A DNA stretch of 64,000 nucleotides. Source: an uncultured Eubacteriales bacterium (GTDB lineage: Bacteria > Bacillota > Clostridia > Oscillospirales > Oscillospiraceae). Both the position numbers and the translations under genes were made by a program. Each line of letters starts with the position of its first letter. The first letter of the stretch is position 1. The stretch covers positions 62,001 through 126,000 of the forward strand of contig UQZA01000003.1 in assembly GCA_900545515.1 (NCBI GenBank), read 5' to 3'. Below, in pieces: positions 52,072 through 61,314 of this stretch. The notes under the pieces are model-generated. The model ran no database searches. It was not told the origin of the DNA and was given only the letters and a program-made list of their open reading frames with translations.

Positions 52072-52785
52072 TTACAGCTGCGAAAATACCTCTCCCAGGC
52101 TCCGGTGGAGGACCAGGTTGGCGTAGCCGTCATAGGGCGTTTCATCCCGGTTGATGAGGACCAGGCGGTTGCCGCGGTAGTACTGGATGAGACCGGCGGC
52201 AGGATATACCGTGAGGCTGGTGCCACCTACCATCAGCAGGTCTGCCTGACCAATGGCGCAGATGCTGCCGGTCAGCGTCTTCTCGTCCAGGCTCTCCTCA
52301 TAAAGGACGACATCCGGCTTGACCGTACCCCCACAGGTGCACAGCGGTACCCCCTGGGCATGCTTCACATACTCCGCCGGATAAAATTTTCCACATTTTT
52401 CGCAATAATTCCGCAGGACGCTGCCGTGGAGCTCATAGACCCGGCGGCTTCCTGCTTTTTGGTGCAGGCCGTCAATGTTCTGGGTGACTACAGCCAGGAG
52501 CTTCCCCTCCTGCTCCCATTGTGCCAGCTTTTGGTGCGTGACATTGGGCTGGAAGCCCAAGGGCAGCATCTTCTCCCGGTAAAACCGAAAAAAGTAGGCT
52601 GGATTGGCACGGTAAAAGCTGTGACTGATGATGGTCTCCGGCGGGTACTCAAATTTTTGATGGTACAAGCCATCCACACTGCGAAAGTCGGGAATCCCGG
52701 ACTCCGTGCTGACGCCAGCCCCTCCAAAGAACACGATGCGGTGACTCTCCTGCACCCATTGGCGCAGAGTTTCCAATGCGTCCAT
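52072..52785 (-). CDS. cobB: NAD-dependent protein deacylase (sirtuin)
   Basis: A 237-residue SIR2 family enzyme removing acyl groups from lysines with NAD+. GGAGVSTESGIPDFRS (21-36) and TQNIDGLH (101-108) form the NAD site. His120 (ELHG) is the general base, and Cys128, 131, 149 and 151 bind zinc. Its ATG directly follows the GNAT stop (TAAATG). Placing a deacetylase beside an acetyltransferase may reflect paired function. It is the last gene of a long minus-strand run. Confidence 0.95.
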   Translation of the reverse strand: MDALETLRQWVQESHRIVFFGGAGVSTESGIPDFRSVDGLYHQKFEYPPETIISHSFYRANPAYFFRFYREKMLPLGFQPNVTHQKLAQWEQEGKLLAVVTQNIDGLHQKAGSRRVYELHGSVLRNYCEKCGKFYPAEYVKHAQGVPLCTCGGTVKPDVVLYEESLDEKTLTGSICAIGQADLLMVGGTSLTVYPAAGLIQYYRGNRLVLINRDETPYDGYANLVLHRSLGEVFSQL

Positions 52786-53241
52786 TTAGCCTTCCTCCCC
52801 TCGTAACACATAAACCCGTTCTGCCTCATCCATTTCCTCCGTCGGCTGGAATCCAAAGCTCCGGTACAGCTTCACCGCCCTGGTGTTTTCGTCGTCCACG
52901 GTGGTATACACATCCCGGCATCCGTACTGGCGCCGGATTTGTTCCACCACCAGCGGGAGCGCCCGGGTCCCATAACCCCGGCCCTGATACCGGACATCGA
53001 TCATGTACCGGCACAGAAGATACCGGTCCCGCTCCTGCCAGTAGCCGTAGAAAGCAAAGCCCACAGGGGTTTCCCCATCTACCAGCAGGCGACAGTCCCA
53101 ATTCGGATCATACCGGGCCTGCAGCAGGGAGAAGGCGTTGCTGATGATCCACTTCTCGTCCAGAGGAATCTTCCGTTCCGGGTCTGTAGTCAGAAAAACC
53201 GCCTGCTTCCAGTTCTCCCCGGTGACTTCAGTCAATTCCAC
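52786..53241 (-). CDS. GNAT family N-acetyltransferase
   Basis: A 151-residue acetyltransferase. The acetyl-CoA loop is RYQGRGYGTRALP (about 90-102) and the family end motif NTRAVKLYRSFGF (about 122-134). The start is GTG 53241, preceded by AGGAGGGA and overlapping trmD by 14 bases; the longer open frame upstream lies inside trmD and is not used. It is adjacent to the sirtuin gene, so the pair could add and remove acetyl groups on the same target, which is an inference. Confidence 0.9.
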   Translation of the reverse strand: MELTEVTGENWKQAVFLTTDPERKIPLDEKWIISNAFSLLQARYDPNWDCRLLVDGETPVGFAFYGYWQERDRYLLCRYMIDVRYQGRGYGTRALPLVVEQIRRQYGCRDVYTTVDDENTRAVKLYRSFGFQPTEEMDEAERVYVLRGEEG

Positions 53242-53983
53242 AGTCCCATCCCTCCTGTTCGATTTCTTCCAGGAGCTTTTTCTCCTGCTTGGTCTCAAAG
53301 GTGACTTTCTCAAACATATCCGGCCGCCTGGCCCGGGTCCGGCGCAGAGCCTGCTTTCGCCGCCACCGGGCCACCTTGGCGTGATCCCCGGACAGAAGAA
53401 TCTCTGGCGCCTGCAGGCCGTGCCAAAGGGCGGGGCGACTGTACTGCGGGTACTCCAAAAGGCCGCCAAAATGGCTCTCGTCCTGGAAGCACTCCGGGTC
53501 CGCCAGGACCCCCGGCACCATGCGACACACCGCATCGGTCACCGCCATAGCGGCAATCTCCCCGCCGGTGAGGACGAAGTCTCCCAGGGACAGCTCTTCA
53601 TCCACACATTCGTCAATGAATCGCTGGTCAATGCCCTCGTAATGGCCGCAAACCAGGACCAGACTCTCCATCTGGCTGAGGCGAATGGCGTCGGCCTGAC
53701 AAAAGGTGTGGCCGCAGGGGGATAAATAGATGGTATGCACCGGACCTCCCACCTCGTCGCACACATGCTCCCAGCACCGGTACAGAGGGTCGGCCTGCAT
53801 GATGGCCCCCCGGCCGCCGCCATAGGGGTAGTCATCCACCTGGCATTGCTTGCTGGCGGTGTAGTCCCGGATCTGATGGGCCTCAATGCGGATGAAGCCC
53901 CGCTCCTGGGCCCGGCCCAGGATGCTCTCCGACAGCACGTCCCCCAGCGAATCCGGGAACAAGGTCATAATATCAATCCGCAT
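53228..53983 (-). CDS. trmD: tRNA (guanine(37)-N1)-methyltransferase
   Basis: A 251-residue SPOUT methyltransferase forming m1G37, which prevents frameshifting. It begins MRIDIMTLFPDSL. The AdoMet knot contains LVCGHYEGIDQRFID and LTGGEIAAMAVTDAVCRM; the C-terminal part has SHFGGLLEYPQYSRP. ATG 53983 lies inside the end of rimM (11-base overlap), the normal rimM-trmD arrangement. Length is typical. Confidence 0.97.
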   Translation of the reverse strand: MRIDIMTLFPDSLGDVLSESILGRAQERGFIRIEAHQIRDYTASKQCQVDDYPYGGGRGAIMQADPLYRCWEHVCDEVGGPVHTIYLSPCGHTFCQADAIRLSQMESLVLVCGHYEGIDQRFIDECVDEELSLGDFVLTGGEIAAMAVTDAVCRMVPGVLADPECFQDESHFGGLLEYPQYSRPALWHGLQAPEILLSGDHAKVARWRRKQALRRTRARRPDMFEKVTFETKQEKKLLEEIEQEGWDCGID

Positions 53984-54470
53984 CGGTCTGCATCCCCTCA
54001 ATGAGCTTGACCCGGACAAAGCCCCGATCCGGGTCCGTCTCCAGCAGGAATTCCTTTACCGCCGGAATCATATAGGTGTGCTCCCCCTGGACCACATACA
54101 CATCGTTGCCGGGCATGGTCAGGATCTCCCGGATGACGCCGATTTCCCGCTCCCCCTCCAGGACCCGGAGGCCGATCAGGTCGGCGATGAAGTAGGTCCC
54201 CTCTTCCAGCTCCACATCCTCCCGGTCCACCTGGACCACGGTGTCCCGCAGGGTCTGGGCAGCCTCTACGGTGTCCACGCCTTGGAGCTTCAGGAGCACA
54301 CAGGTCTTCTGGACCCGGGCAGATTCCAGGACGTACTCCCTTCCCTTCAGGTACACCCGGTCAAACAGGGTCAGAAACTCCGGCCCATCGGCCCAGGGCA
54401 GGACCTTCACCTCGCCCCGGATTCCGTGGGTGGAAACAATCTGTCCGGCATCTAAATACTGCTGCTTCAT
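53973..54470 (-). CDS. rimM: Ribosome maturation factor RimM
   Basis: A 165-residue 16S rRNA processing factor that binds uS19 in the 30S head. The N-terminal domain has AGQIVSTHGIRGEVKV (8-23). The C-terminal PRC-barrel contains YFIADLIGLRV (93-103), DVYVVQGEHTYMIPAVKEF (122-140) and VRVKLIEGM. It is 33 bases downstream of mrdA and overlaps trmD. rpsP and the KH-domain gene usually found upstream of rimM are absent here. Confidence 0.96.
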   Translation of the reverse strand: MKQQYLDAGQIVSTHGIRGEVKVLPWADGPEFLTLFDRVYLKGREYVLESARVQKTCVLLKLQGVDTVEAAQTLRDTVVQVDREDVELEEGTYFIADLIGLRVLEGEREIGVIREILTMPGNDVYVVQGEHTYMIPAVKEFLLETDPDRGFVRVKLIEGMQTDAD

Positions 54471-54503
54471 GTGTCGTTCCTCCTATTTGGCCCAGCCGGG
54501 GCC

Positions 54504-56585
54504 TTAGTTGCCTACGTTTTCACCGGGCAGCTCGGCATTGGCCTGCTGTGTCTGGCCAAAATAAACGTCCATAATCGCCTTGGCCACCCGGGACAGGTTG
54601 CCACCCTGAGCGCCCTTCTCCACAAAGACCGCAATGGCAATCTGGGGATCTTCATAGGGCGCGTAGCACACAAAGGAGCCGTTGTCAGAGCCCTGAGAGC
54701 TGTGCTGGGCCGTGCCGGTCTTGCCAGCAACCGCCACGGGATAATCCCCCAGATAGGATTTGACTGTGCCCCGGTCGTCGGAGACAGCCATGCGCATGCC
54801 GGTGGTATAGGCGTAGTAGGCGTCGTCACAGATGGGGCAGGTGCTGAGGACCTCCGGCTCCGCGCTGGCCACGAGGGTCTGGTAATCCGATGAAATCACC
54901 CGGTTCAGGAAGGTCGCCCGGTACCGGACGCCCCGATTGGCCAGGGCCGCAGTGTAGGAGGCCAGCTGAATGGGGGTAAATGCACACTCGGACTGGCCGA
55001 TGGAAAGCATCAGCGTGTCCGCATCGTACCAGCCGGACCGGCTGGGATCATCGGCATACAGCGCAGCCTTGCTTTCGGCGTTGGCCCGGTGTCCCTGCTC
55101 TTCAAAAAGCTCCACCCCGGTTTTCTCCCCCAGGCCCAGGTCCTTGGCCACAGCGTCGATGTCCGGCATACCTGTGCGGATACCGGCTTCATAGAAAAAG
55201 TAGTTGCAGGACACAGCCAGCGCCTCTTCCACATTGATGACGCCGTGGGTCTGCTTATAGTTGGTGTAGATGAGGCACTGGGGCGTATAGCCCTCGTCTT
55301 CATATTTGGTGTACACACCCTTGTCCTCAATGGTGGTGGACGAGGAGATCTCCCCATCGTTGATGGCGGCAATGGTCACCGCCATTTTAAACACGGAGCC
55401 AGGCGCATAGGTGGCCTGAAGAGCCCGGTTGTACAGGGGATCCCATTCCGTCTTCAGCAGCTGGTTAAAATCCTGGGAGTAGGTGGCGGGATTGTAGGTG
55501 GGGTAGCTGGCGCAGGCCAGAACCTGGCCGGTTTTCACGTCTATGGCCACCACTGCGCCGCCCTCGGCGTCCTGCCCCTCGTGCTTTTGCCCCAGGCCCT
55601 CCTCCCGCAGCTCCAAAATCACCTGCTCCAGGGCAGTCTCGGCGGCAATCTGCATGTTGAGGTCAATGGTGGTCTCCACATTGGCGCCGGCTTTGGGCTC
55701 GGTCTGGAAGTACTCCGAAACCACGTTGCCCTCGGTATCTACGGTGGTGAGCTTCACCCCGTCGGTGCCGTGGAGGTACTCCTCGAAGGCAGCCTCGAAG
55801 CCGCTCTGGCCCACATAGGCGTCCATGGAGTAGCCCTTATCCTTGTATTCCGGCCACTGTGAGGCTTCAATGAGGCCGAGATTTCCCAAAATATGGGCGG
55901 CGTGGGTGGTGGCATACTCCCTTACGGTGGAGGACTCCACCGTAAGGCCCGGTGTATTCAGCTCCAGAATGGCAGACAAATCCTCTGAGGAGACGTCTTC
56001 CAACAGGGTATAGGCCGGCAGGCTGGTGAGGTCACTGCGCAGCTCCAGCTCATACCGCAGCCCCACCACCAGGCGTACCTCCCGGTCCTCCCAGTCGTTG
56101 GGAATCCGGTAGGCGCTACGGAGCTGCTTCATAAGCTGGGCGGCAGAAATGTCCGAGTCCCACTCCCGATAGCTCAGGAAGTCCTTAAAATACCCCTGCC
56201 AGGTGGAGGAGAGCTGGGAGAGGGTGTATTCATAGGGCTTTTCCAAGGTCACCGGAAGGTGCTCCAGATAGGAGATTTCCCGCTCCTGCAGGAGGTTGAC
56301 CAGCTTCCGCAGGGCTTCGTTGGGATGATCCGAATTGTAAATCACGTAGTTGTTAAACACCAGATTGTAGCTAGCCCGGTTGGTCACCAGCACATTGCCG
56401 TTCCGGTCCAGAATTTCCCCACGGGCGGCCGTGACCCGGCTCCAGGTGGTATAGGTGGACTCCAAACTGCTGTTGGGATCGGCGTCCCGAATTTGCAGGC
56501 CATACATCCGGAATCCAAACAGGCCCAGCACAGTGGCAAATAGCAGCAAAATCGCCACCGCCCGGTTTCGGCTTACTCTTTCCAT
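54504..56585 (-). CDS. mrdA: Penicillin-binding protein 2 (elongation transpeptidase)
   Basis: A 693-residue class B PBP cross-linking peptidoglycan in the elongasome. One membrane anchor (about 8-30) precedes the dimerisation domain beginning ARGEILDRNGNVL (54-66). The transpeptidase has SxxK at 397-400 (PGSVFK), SCN at 459-461 and KTG at 622-624. A CPIC pair (about 583-586) near the active-site domain is unusual. It overlaps mreD by 13 bases and works with MreCD, RodA and MreB. Confidence 0.96.
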   Translation of the reverse strand: MERVSRNRAVAILLLFATVLGLFGFRMYGLQIRDADPNSSLESTYTTWSRVTAARGEILDRNGNVLVTNRASYNLVFNNYVIYNSDHPNEALRKLVNLLQEREISYLEHLPVTLEKPYEYTLSQLSSTWQGYFKDFLSYREWDSDISAAQLMKQLRSAYRIPNDWEDREVRLVVGLRYELELRSDLTSLPAYTLLEDVSSEDLSAILELNTPGLTVESSTVREYATTHAAHILGNLGLIEASQWPEYKDKGYSMDAYVGQSGFEAAFEEYLHGTDGVKLTTVDTEGNVVSEYFQTEPKAGANVETTIDLNMQIAAETALEQVILELREEGLGQKHEGQDAEGGAVVAIDVKTGQVLACASYPTYNPATYSQDFNQLLKTEWDPLYNRALQATYAPGSVFKMAVTIAAINDGEISSSTTIEDKGVYTKYEDEGYTPQCLIYTNYKQTHGVINVEEALAVSCNYFFYEAGIRTGMPDIDAVAKDLGLGEKTGVELFEEQGHRANAESKAALYADDPSRSGWYDADTLMLSIGQSECAFTPIQLASYTAALANRGVRYRATFLNRVISSDYQTLVASAEPEVLSTCPICDDAYYAYTTGMRMAVSDDRGTVKSYLGDYPVAVAGKTGTAQHSSQGSDNGSFVCYAPYEDPQIAIAVFVEKGAQGGNLSRVAKAIMDVYFGQTQQANAELPGENVGN

Positions 56586-57154
56586 GTCTCACCTCCGATT
56601 TTCCCCAGGGCCAAAACCAGGGGATATAGGGCGCAGCAGGCCAGGCATGTCCCCAGCCCGCCGCCCAGAGCCTCCATCCACCGTCCGGCAGCAGTGCTCC
56701 CCAAAAAGAGGCCCAGGGAAAACATCAGCCCCTGGTGCAGAAGTACACCCGCCCAGGCGCACAGCATCACAGGCCAAAACCGCCGCTGCAAATACCCTCC
56801 CCGGAAGGCGGACAGCAACACCCCGGAGCAGGTGACCACCAGCAGGGACACCGGCCCCAGCACCGCCCCGGATAAGCACCGGAACACCCCAGCCAGGAGA
56901 GCAAACAGCCCCCCGGACCCCGGCCCCTGGGTCAGGCACACCAGGAGCAAATACCCAGGCACCAAGTCCGGACAGCCCCCCAGGACCTGCACCCGGCTGA
57001 ACACCACGTCCTGCAGCACTTGGAGAGCCAGATAGACCAAAGAAAATAGAAACCATTTGAGGACCGTTTGCCGCTGCCGGGGGGTGAGAAACAGCTTCCC
57101 CATGAGGGTGGTGCCTTCGCCCTGTTCCAATTTGGATAAAAGTCGTTTGTTCAT
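56573..57154 (-). CDS. mreD: Rod shape-determining protein MreD
   Basis: A 193-residue integral membrane protein with about five to six spans, beginning after a basic 25-residue tail (VLKWFLFSLVYLALQVLQDVV). MreD is poorly conserved, so the call rests on size, membrane profile and position between mreC and mrdA. CAGGAGGG precedes ATG 57154. It overlaps mrdA by 13 bases. Confidence 0.88.
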   Translation of the reverse strand: MNKRLLSKLEQGEGTTLMGKLFLTPRQRQTVLKWFLFSLVYLALQVLQDVVFSRVQVLGGCPDLVPGYLLLVCLTQGPGSGGLFALLAGVFRCLSGAVLGPVSLLVVTCSGVLLSAFRGGYLQRRFWPVMLCAWAGVLLHQGLMFSLGLFLGSTAAGRWMEALGGGLGTCLACCALYPLVLALGKIGGETWKE

Positions 57155-57225
57155 CGAACCCTCCTGAGAGTCGCCCCATGGGGGCGGAACGGGAATCGCT
57201 TAAAAGCCCGCTCCGGGGCAGCCCC

Positions 57226-58044
57226 TTACTCGTTCTGATAACTGGTCAGGATGAACACCTGCTCCATATTCTCAAAATCTGCCGCCGGGGTCAAAAGCGC
57301 ATACTTGGCCACCCCGGTCTCGTCAAAGCCGGCGTCAGCCACATACCCCAAAATGAGGTCCCGGGGATACAGGGTGGAACCGGCTGTGACCACCGGCTCA
57401 TTGTTCCGGATCACAGCATCTGTGGGCAGGTAGTCCATCCGGAGCATTCCCTCCGCGCCAGTGGTGTAAGCGCCCTGCACCATACCGGCATAGCCGGAGG
57501 AGGCGATGTTGGCGCTCACCTCCAGGGCAGAGTCCAGCACCGTGGTGACTGTGGCCCAGTTGGAGCCCACCGCCGTCACCAGCCCCACCACCTCCCCCTG
57601 GGCGGTGATGGCCACCATGTCCTCGGCAATGCCGGAGCCGGAGCCCTTATTGATGGTAAAGGAGCTGGTCCAGTCATTGGAGTCCCAGGTGATGATGTAA
57701 GCTGACGCCAGCTGATAGTCCTCCTTCTCTTTTTTTAGCTCCGCCAGCTCCCGCAGGCGCTCATTTTCCCGCTGAAGGCTGTCCGCCGTCCGGGCGTCAT
57801 CCTCCAGCTCTGCAATCCGGGCCCGCAGCTCCTGGTTCTCCGTCTCCAGGGCCTCATAGCGGAAGATATAGCTATACAGCTTCTGGGCCTGGCGGGTCAG
57901 GCCGGTGGCGCCGGCTCGCAGAGGCGTCAGGATGGTCTGGACTACCTTCTGGGGGCCGAAGCCCCCGGTGAGGGCCAAGGCCACAGCCAGGACCACCGTC
58001 AGAGCCAGAACCACTTTCGCTTTGGAATTCAAATGTTTCTTCAC
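57226..58044 (-). CDS. mreC: Rod shape-determining protein MreC
   Basis: A 272-residue protein with one N-terminal membrane span (about 9-28), a coiled coil (about 62-108, LETENQELRARIAELEDD) and the MreC beta-barrel domain with the conserved WTSSFTINKGSGSGI (about 125-139) and GLVTAVGSNWATV. It links MreB to the outer elongation enzymes. It starts 6 bases after maf. mreB, normally the preceding gene, is not present in the window. Confidence 0.95.
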   Translation of the reverse strand: MKKHLNSKAKVVLALTVVLAVALALTGGFGPQKVVQTILTPLRAGATGLTRQAQKLYSYIFRYEALETENQELRARIAELEDDARTADSLQRENERLRELAELKKEKEDYQLASAYIITWDSNDWTSSFTINKGSGSGIAEDMVAITAQGEVVGLVTAVGSNWATVTTVLDSALEVSANIASSGYAGMVQGAYTTGAEGMLRMDYLPTDAVIRNNEPVVTAGSTLYPRDLILGYVADAGFDETGVAKYALLTPAADFENMEQVFILTSYQNE

Positions 58045-58050
58045 AGCCCC

Positions 58051-58620
58051 TCACACCCCCAAAATTCTCACGCCCAGCTTCCGCAGCTGCTGGGCCAGAG
58101 CACACAGGGGAAGGCCCATGACGTTGTAAAAATCCCCCTCCAGCCGGGTGACAAACAGCGCCGCCAATCCCTGAATCCCGTAGGCCCCGGCTTTGTCCAG
58201 CGGCTCTCCCGTTGCCACATAGGCATCAATTTCTCCCTCGTCCAGGGGGCGGAAGAATATATGGCTCACCTCTGTCTGGGTCAGAACCGTACTGCCCCGG
58301 CGGACGGTGAAGCCGGTCATCACCTGATGGTCCCGGCCGGACAGGAGCCGCAGCATCTCCGCCGCTCGCTCCTCCGTCCCGGGCTTTCCCAAAATGCGCC
58401 CACCGCAGACCACAATGGTGTCAGCGGCAATCACCACATCCTGGGGGCCCGCCGGTGCGGCCATGGCCTTGGCCCGGCTCACCCGGGCCACCTCCTGAGC
58501 CGGGTCCTTCCCCGGCTCCATAGCTTCGTCAATGTCCGCCGCCCGGACGGAAAAAGAAAGTCCCATTCGCTCCAGCAGCTCCCGCCGCCGGGGGGACTGG
58601 GACGCCAAAATGATCTCCAT
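58051..58620 (-). CDS. maf: Maf-like nucleoside triphosphate pyrophosphatase
   Basis: A 189-residue house-cleaning NTPase that hydrolyses dTTP/UTP and modified nucleotides. It begins IILASQSPRRRELLERMG, the family signature (S-x-S-P-R-R). VIAADTIVVCGG (about 64-75) and GRDHQVMTGFTV supply the metal and substrate site, and EPLDKAGAYGIQG is near the end. ATG 58620 is about 10 bases from GGGAGG. Maf next to mreCD is a common arrangement. Confidence 0.96.
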   Translation of the reverse strand: MEIILASQSPRRRELLERMGLSFSVRAADIDEAMEPGKDPAQEVARVSRAKAMAAPAGPQDVVIAADTIVVCGGRILGKPGTEERAAEMLRLLSGRDHQVMTGFTVRRGSTVLTQTEVSHIFFRPLDEGEIDAYVATGEPLDKAGAYGIQGLAALFVTRLEGDFYNVMGLPLCALAQQLRKLGVRILGV

Positions 58621-58642
58621 TTGGAATGTGCCTCCCAACCGT

Positions 58643-60724
58643 TTATTCCACGCCCCGCAGGTACAGCCCCCGGGTGCAGCCGCCGGGCGCGAAGGGGGCG
58701 GCGGTCTCCCAGGCCCGCAGAACCCGGTCCACCTCCTGGGGATTTTCTGTAGTAAACAGAAGCCGCAGAGCATACAGGCCCAGGCCGCTCCAGTCCTCCC
58801 GCCGGTCCAGCCAGTACAACTTTTTGCCGTTGAGCACCAGGCTCCGGCAGGTGCCGCAGTCCCGGATCACCGGAAACTCCTCTCCCTTCCGGTCCATAAG
58901 GCGGGTTGTGCCGGACTGGCAATCGCACCGGCCGGTGCGGCCCCGAATCAGACAGTTTTCCGTCACCATGAGGGGCAGCCGCCCATAGACAATGGCCTCC
59001 GCCGGGACCGCCTTGGACATATCCCGGATCTGAGGCAGAGTCATTTCAAAGGAGACCGTGGCGCTGGCCAAACCCAGGGCACGCATGGCATTCATGGACC
59101 GGCTGTTGTAGAGGTTGAGGCCAAAATCTCCGCAAATGGCAAACCCCCGGGCCCTGGCCACCGGAATCTGCCCCAGATTCCCCAGGAGCACGTGGCGCAC
59201 CCCCAGATCATAGACCTCGTCCAGCTGCCGGGTGATCCCTGCCAGCTCTCCGTCGTGAATCACCCGGGGCAGCACAGCCGCCAGCCGGACCCGGCGGACC
59301 ATCTGGGCGTAGAAAGCCCGGTCCTGAACCAGGAGGAACAAAGGCACATACAAAAACAGGGGCTGCATACTCAGCAGCTTCTTCGTCACCTGACTGGTGG
59401 AGGTGACCTGCACCGTGAGACCCGGGGCCTCCCGCTGGCCGGGGTAGATCATAGGCCCCGTATATTTGCCCAGAGGCGTCTCTTCCCGGCGGCCCCGCAG
59501 AGCGGTGAGCTGGTCCAAAACCTCCCGGCGCATGCCGTTGATTGCCGCAGCCGGGAGACACAGCCCCGGTTCCACCACAGCTTTCACCTGGGCGCAGACA
59601 TAGGCCGTGCCGCCGGTTTTGGCCAAGCGGGAGGCGAGCTCCTCCACCGTGAGGGCCCGGCGCACCGCCGGCTCCGGCCGGGGGCCTATGGCTTTGCACA
59701 CATTGCCCAGAGGGTCCTGAACCGCCAGCATGGCGGAATCTTGATTGACAATCATATAAAACTCCACGGGAACCAGGGGATTCTCCACCGATTCATAGGT
59801 GGCCCGGGCCTGTGCCAGAAGGGCCCGGTCCTCGCCCCCCTCCTGCCGGACGCCGAACATGGCCGGACCTGTGCGGCCCCGATAGTAGCCGTCGGTAAAG
59901 CCCTGGCGGCTGAAAATGGCCTCCAGCCGGTCCATCTGTCCCCGGGTCACCCGGCCTGCATCTATGGCCCGCCGGTAAATTCCCGTCACCGTGGCCACGT
60001 ATTCTGGCCGCTTCATCCGGCCCTCCAGCTTCACCGAGGCCACTCCCATCTGCTCCAGCTCCCGTAAATAGGGGGCCAGGCAGTTGTCCTTCAGGCTGAG
60101 GGGGTGCTTATTTTCAAACCGGCCGTAACCGTAGGGCAGGCGGCAGGGCTGGGCGCACTGCCCCCGGTTGCCGGACCGGCGGCCAATGACGCCGGACATG
60201 TAGCACTGGCCGGAATAGCACATGCACAAGGCGCCATGGACAAACACCTCAATTTCCACCGGGCTGTTCCGGCAGATTCGGGCGATTTCTTCCTTGGGCA
60301 GCTCCCGGGACAGCACCACCCGGGAAACTCCCAGGGCAGCAGCCTGGTGCACCCCATCCAGACTGTGAATGGTCATCTGCGTGGATGCATGAATGGGAAT
60401 ACGGGGGGCAATTTGACGGCACAGAGCCAGGACGCCCAAATCCTGGACAATGAAGGCGTCCACCTCCGCCCGGGCCGCCGCCCGAATGAGCTCTGCCGCC
60501 TGGGGACACTCCCGGTCGGAAACTAGGGTGTTTACCGTCAAATGCACTGCAACCCCCCGGATGTGGGCGTACTGCACCGCCTCCCGCAGGGTTTCCAGTG
60601 TAAAGTTCCGGGCGCCCTGGCGGGCGTTGAAGGGCCCCACTCCCAGATACACCGCATTGGCGCCATTTTGCACTGCAGCCCGCAGAGCCTCCATGGATCC
60701 GGCGGGAGCCAGTAATTCAAGCAT
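58643..60724 (-). CDS. U32 family protein with duplicated C-terminal region
   Basis: A 693-residue protein of the peptidase U32 superfamily, starting LELLAPAGSMEALRAAVQNG. The cysteine set in LCMCYSGQCYMSG and GNRGQCAQPCR (about 166-193) is that of members now known to hydroxylate tRNA or rRNA (TrhP/RlhA-type) with an iron-sulfur cluster. A second U32-like stretch (about 480-640) contains CDCQSG and RDCGTCRSL. U32 proteins were first described as collagenases, but RNA modification is the better supported role for this architecture. It is 22 bases upstream of maf. Confidence 0.88.
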   Translation of the reverse strand: MLELLAPAGSMEALRAAVQNGANAVYLGVGPFNARQGARNFTLETLREAVQYAHIRGVAVHLTVNTLVSDRECPQAAELIRAAARAEVDAFIVQDLGVLALCRQIAPRIPIHASTQMTIHSLDGVHQAAALGVSRVVLSRELPKEEIARICRNSPVEIEVFVHGALCMCYSGQCYMSGVIGRRSGNRGQCAQPCRLPYGYGRFENKHPLSLKDNCLAPYLRELEQMGVASVKLEGRMKRPEYVATVTGIYRRAIDAGRVTRGQMDRLEAIFSRQGFTDGYYRGRTGPAMFGVRQEGGEDRALLAQARATYESVENPLVPVEFYMIVNQDSAMLAVQDPLGNVCKAIGPRPEPAVRRALTVEELASRLAKTGGTAYVCAQVKAVVEPGLCLPAAAINGMRREVLDQLTALRGRREETPLGKYTGPMIYPGQREAPGLTVQVTSTSQVTKKLLSMQPLFLYVPLFLLVQDRAFYAQMVRRVRLAAVLPRVIHDGELAGITRQLDEVYDLGVRHVLLGNLGQIPVARARGFAICGDFGLNLYNSRSMNAMRALGLASATVSFEMTLPQIRDMSKAVPAEAIVYGRLPLMVTENCLIRGRTGRCDCQSGTTRLMDRKGEEFPVIRDCGTCRSLVLNGKKLYWLDRREDWSGLGLYALRLLFTTENPQEVDRVLRAWETAAPFAPGGCTRGLYLRGVE

Positions 60725-61314
60725 AGCTACACCTCAAAACATATAAAAGCACCAAAAGCCCACCGCCCGGGGCTCAAACCTCTGTGATACCGTCTCAAAA
60801 ACGGCAAAGCGGAAAGCAACCTGGCAAAATCCTCTCAGGGCTTGCCGCCCACAGGGGAATGAGGAAGCTCCATCCCACTCTCCCTGGACATGCCCATAGG
60901 AGCACATACACTCGCACCCAACGTGTGGGTTGGGGCATCCACGGCGCACCAATTCTTTGCCGGAAAAGCCCGGAGGAATTTTTCGTCAAGCCGAGATTGC
61001 TTTCTTTTGGTTATTATAACACACTCCCCCTGGCAGTGCTAGTCAAAAGGGGGATTTCCCAGAAAAAAAGCAGGGGAATTCCGCCGTGGCCTCCTCCCTG
61101 CTGTAAAGTAGACATAATTCAGAACACGTCGCCCTCCATCTTGTGGACAATCCAAGTCTTTCCACAGATTCCACAAGTTTGTCCACAGGTTTTCCCGTGG
61201 AAACGCCTGAAATTTCAGGGCTTCTCCGGAACCGGTGGAAAAACGAAGTAATTTCTCCACATCTGTGCACAAGTGGCTCCGCCGGTTTCGGCCTTACCAT
61301 AACGCCGGGCAGAT
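60725..61314. other. 590-base gene-free region
   Basis: No supported gene. A minus-strand TATAAT (61018-61013) probably starts the U32-maf-mre transcript, although the nearest TTGACT is 22 bases away. The right part (61142-61273) contains a cluster of DnaA-box-like 9-mers. Short open frames in this region have no recognisable features. Confidence 0.5.
61142..61273. other. Cluster of DnaA-box-like sequences
   Basis: Within 132 bases: TGTGGACAA (61142-61150, minus TTGTCCACA), CTTTCCACA (61158-61166), TTGTCCACA (61179-61187), TTCTCCACA (61253-61261) and TGTGCACAA (61265-61273, minus TTGTGCACA). The consensus is TTATNCACA. Two are one mismatch away. The role is unknown. Confidence 0.4.

Noticed and set aside
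58643..60724. Annotation as a collagenase or secreted protease
   Set aside because: There is no signal peptide, and the cysteine pattern fits the RNA-modifying U32 members better than a protease.
61142..61273. Chromosomal origin of replication
   Set aside because: There is a DnaA-box-like cluster but no dnaA/dnaN, no AT-rich unwinding element and imperfect boxes; reported only as a cluster.
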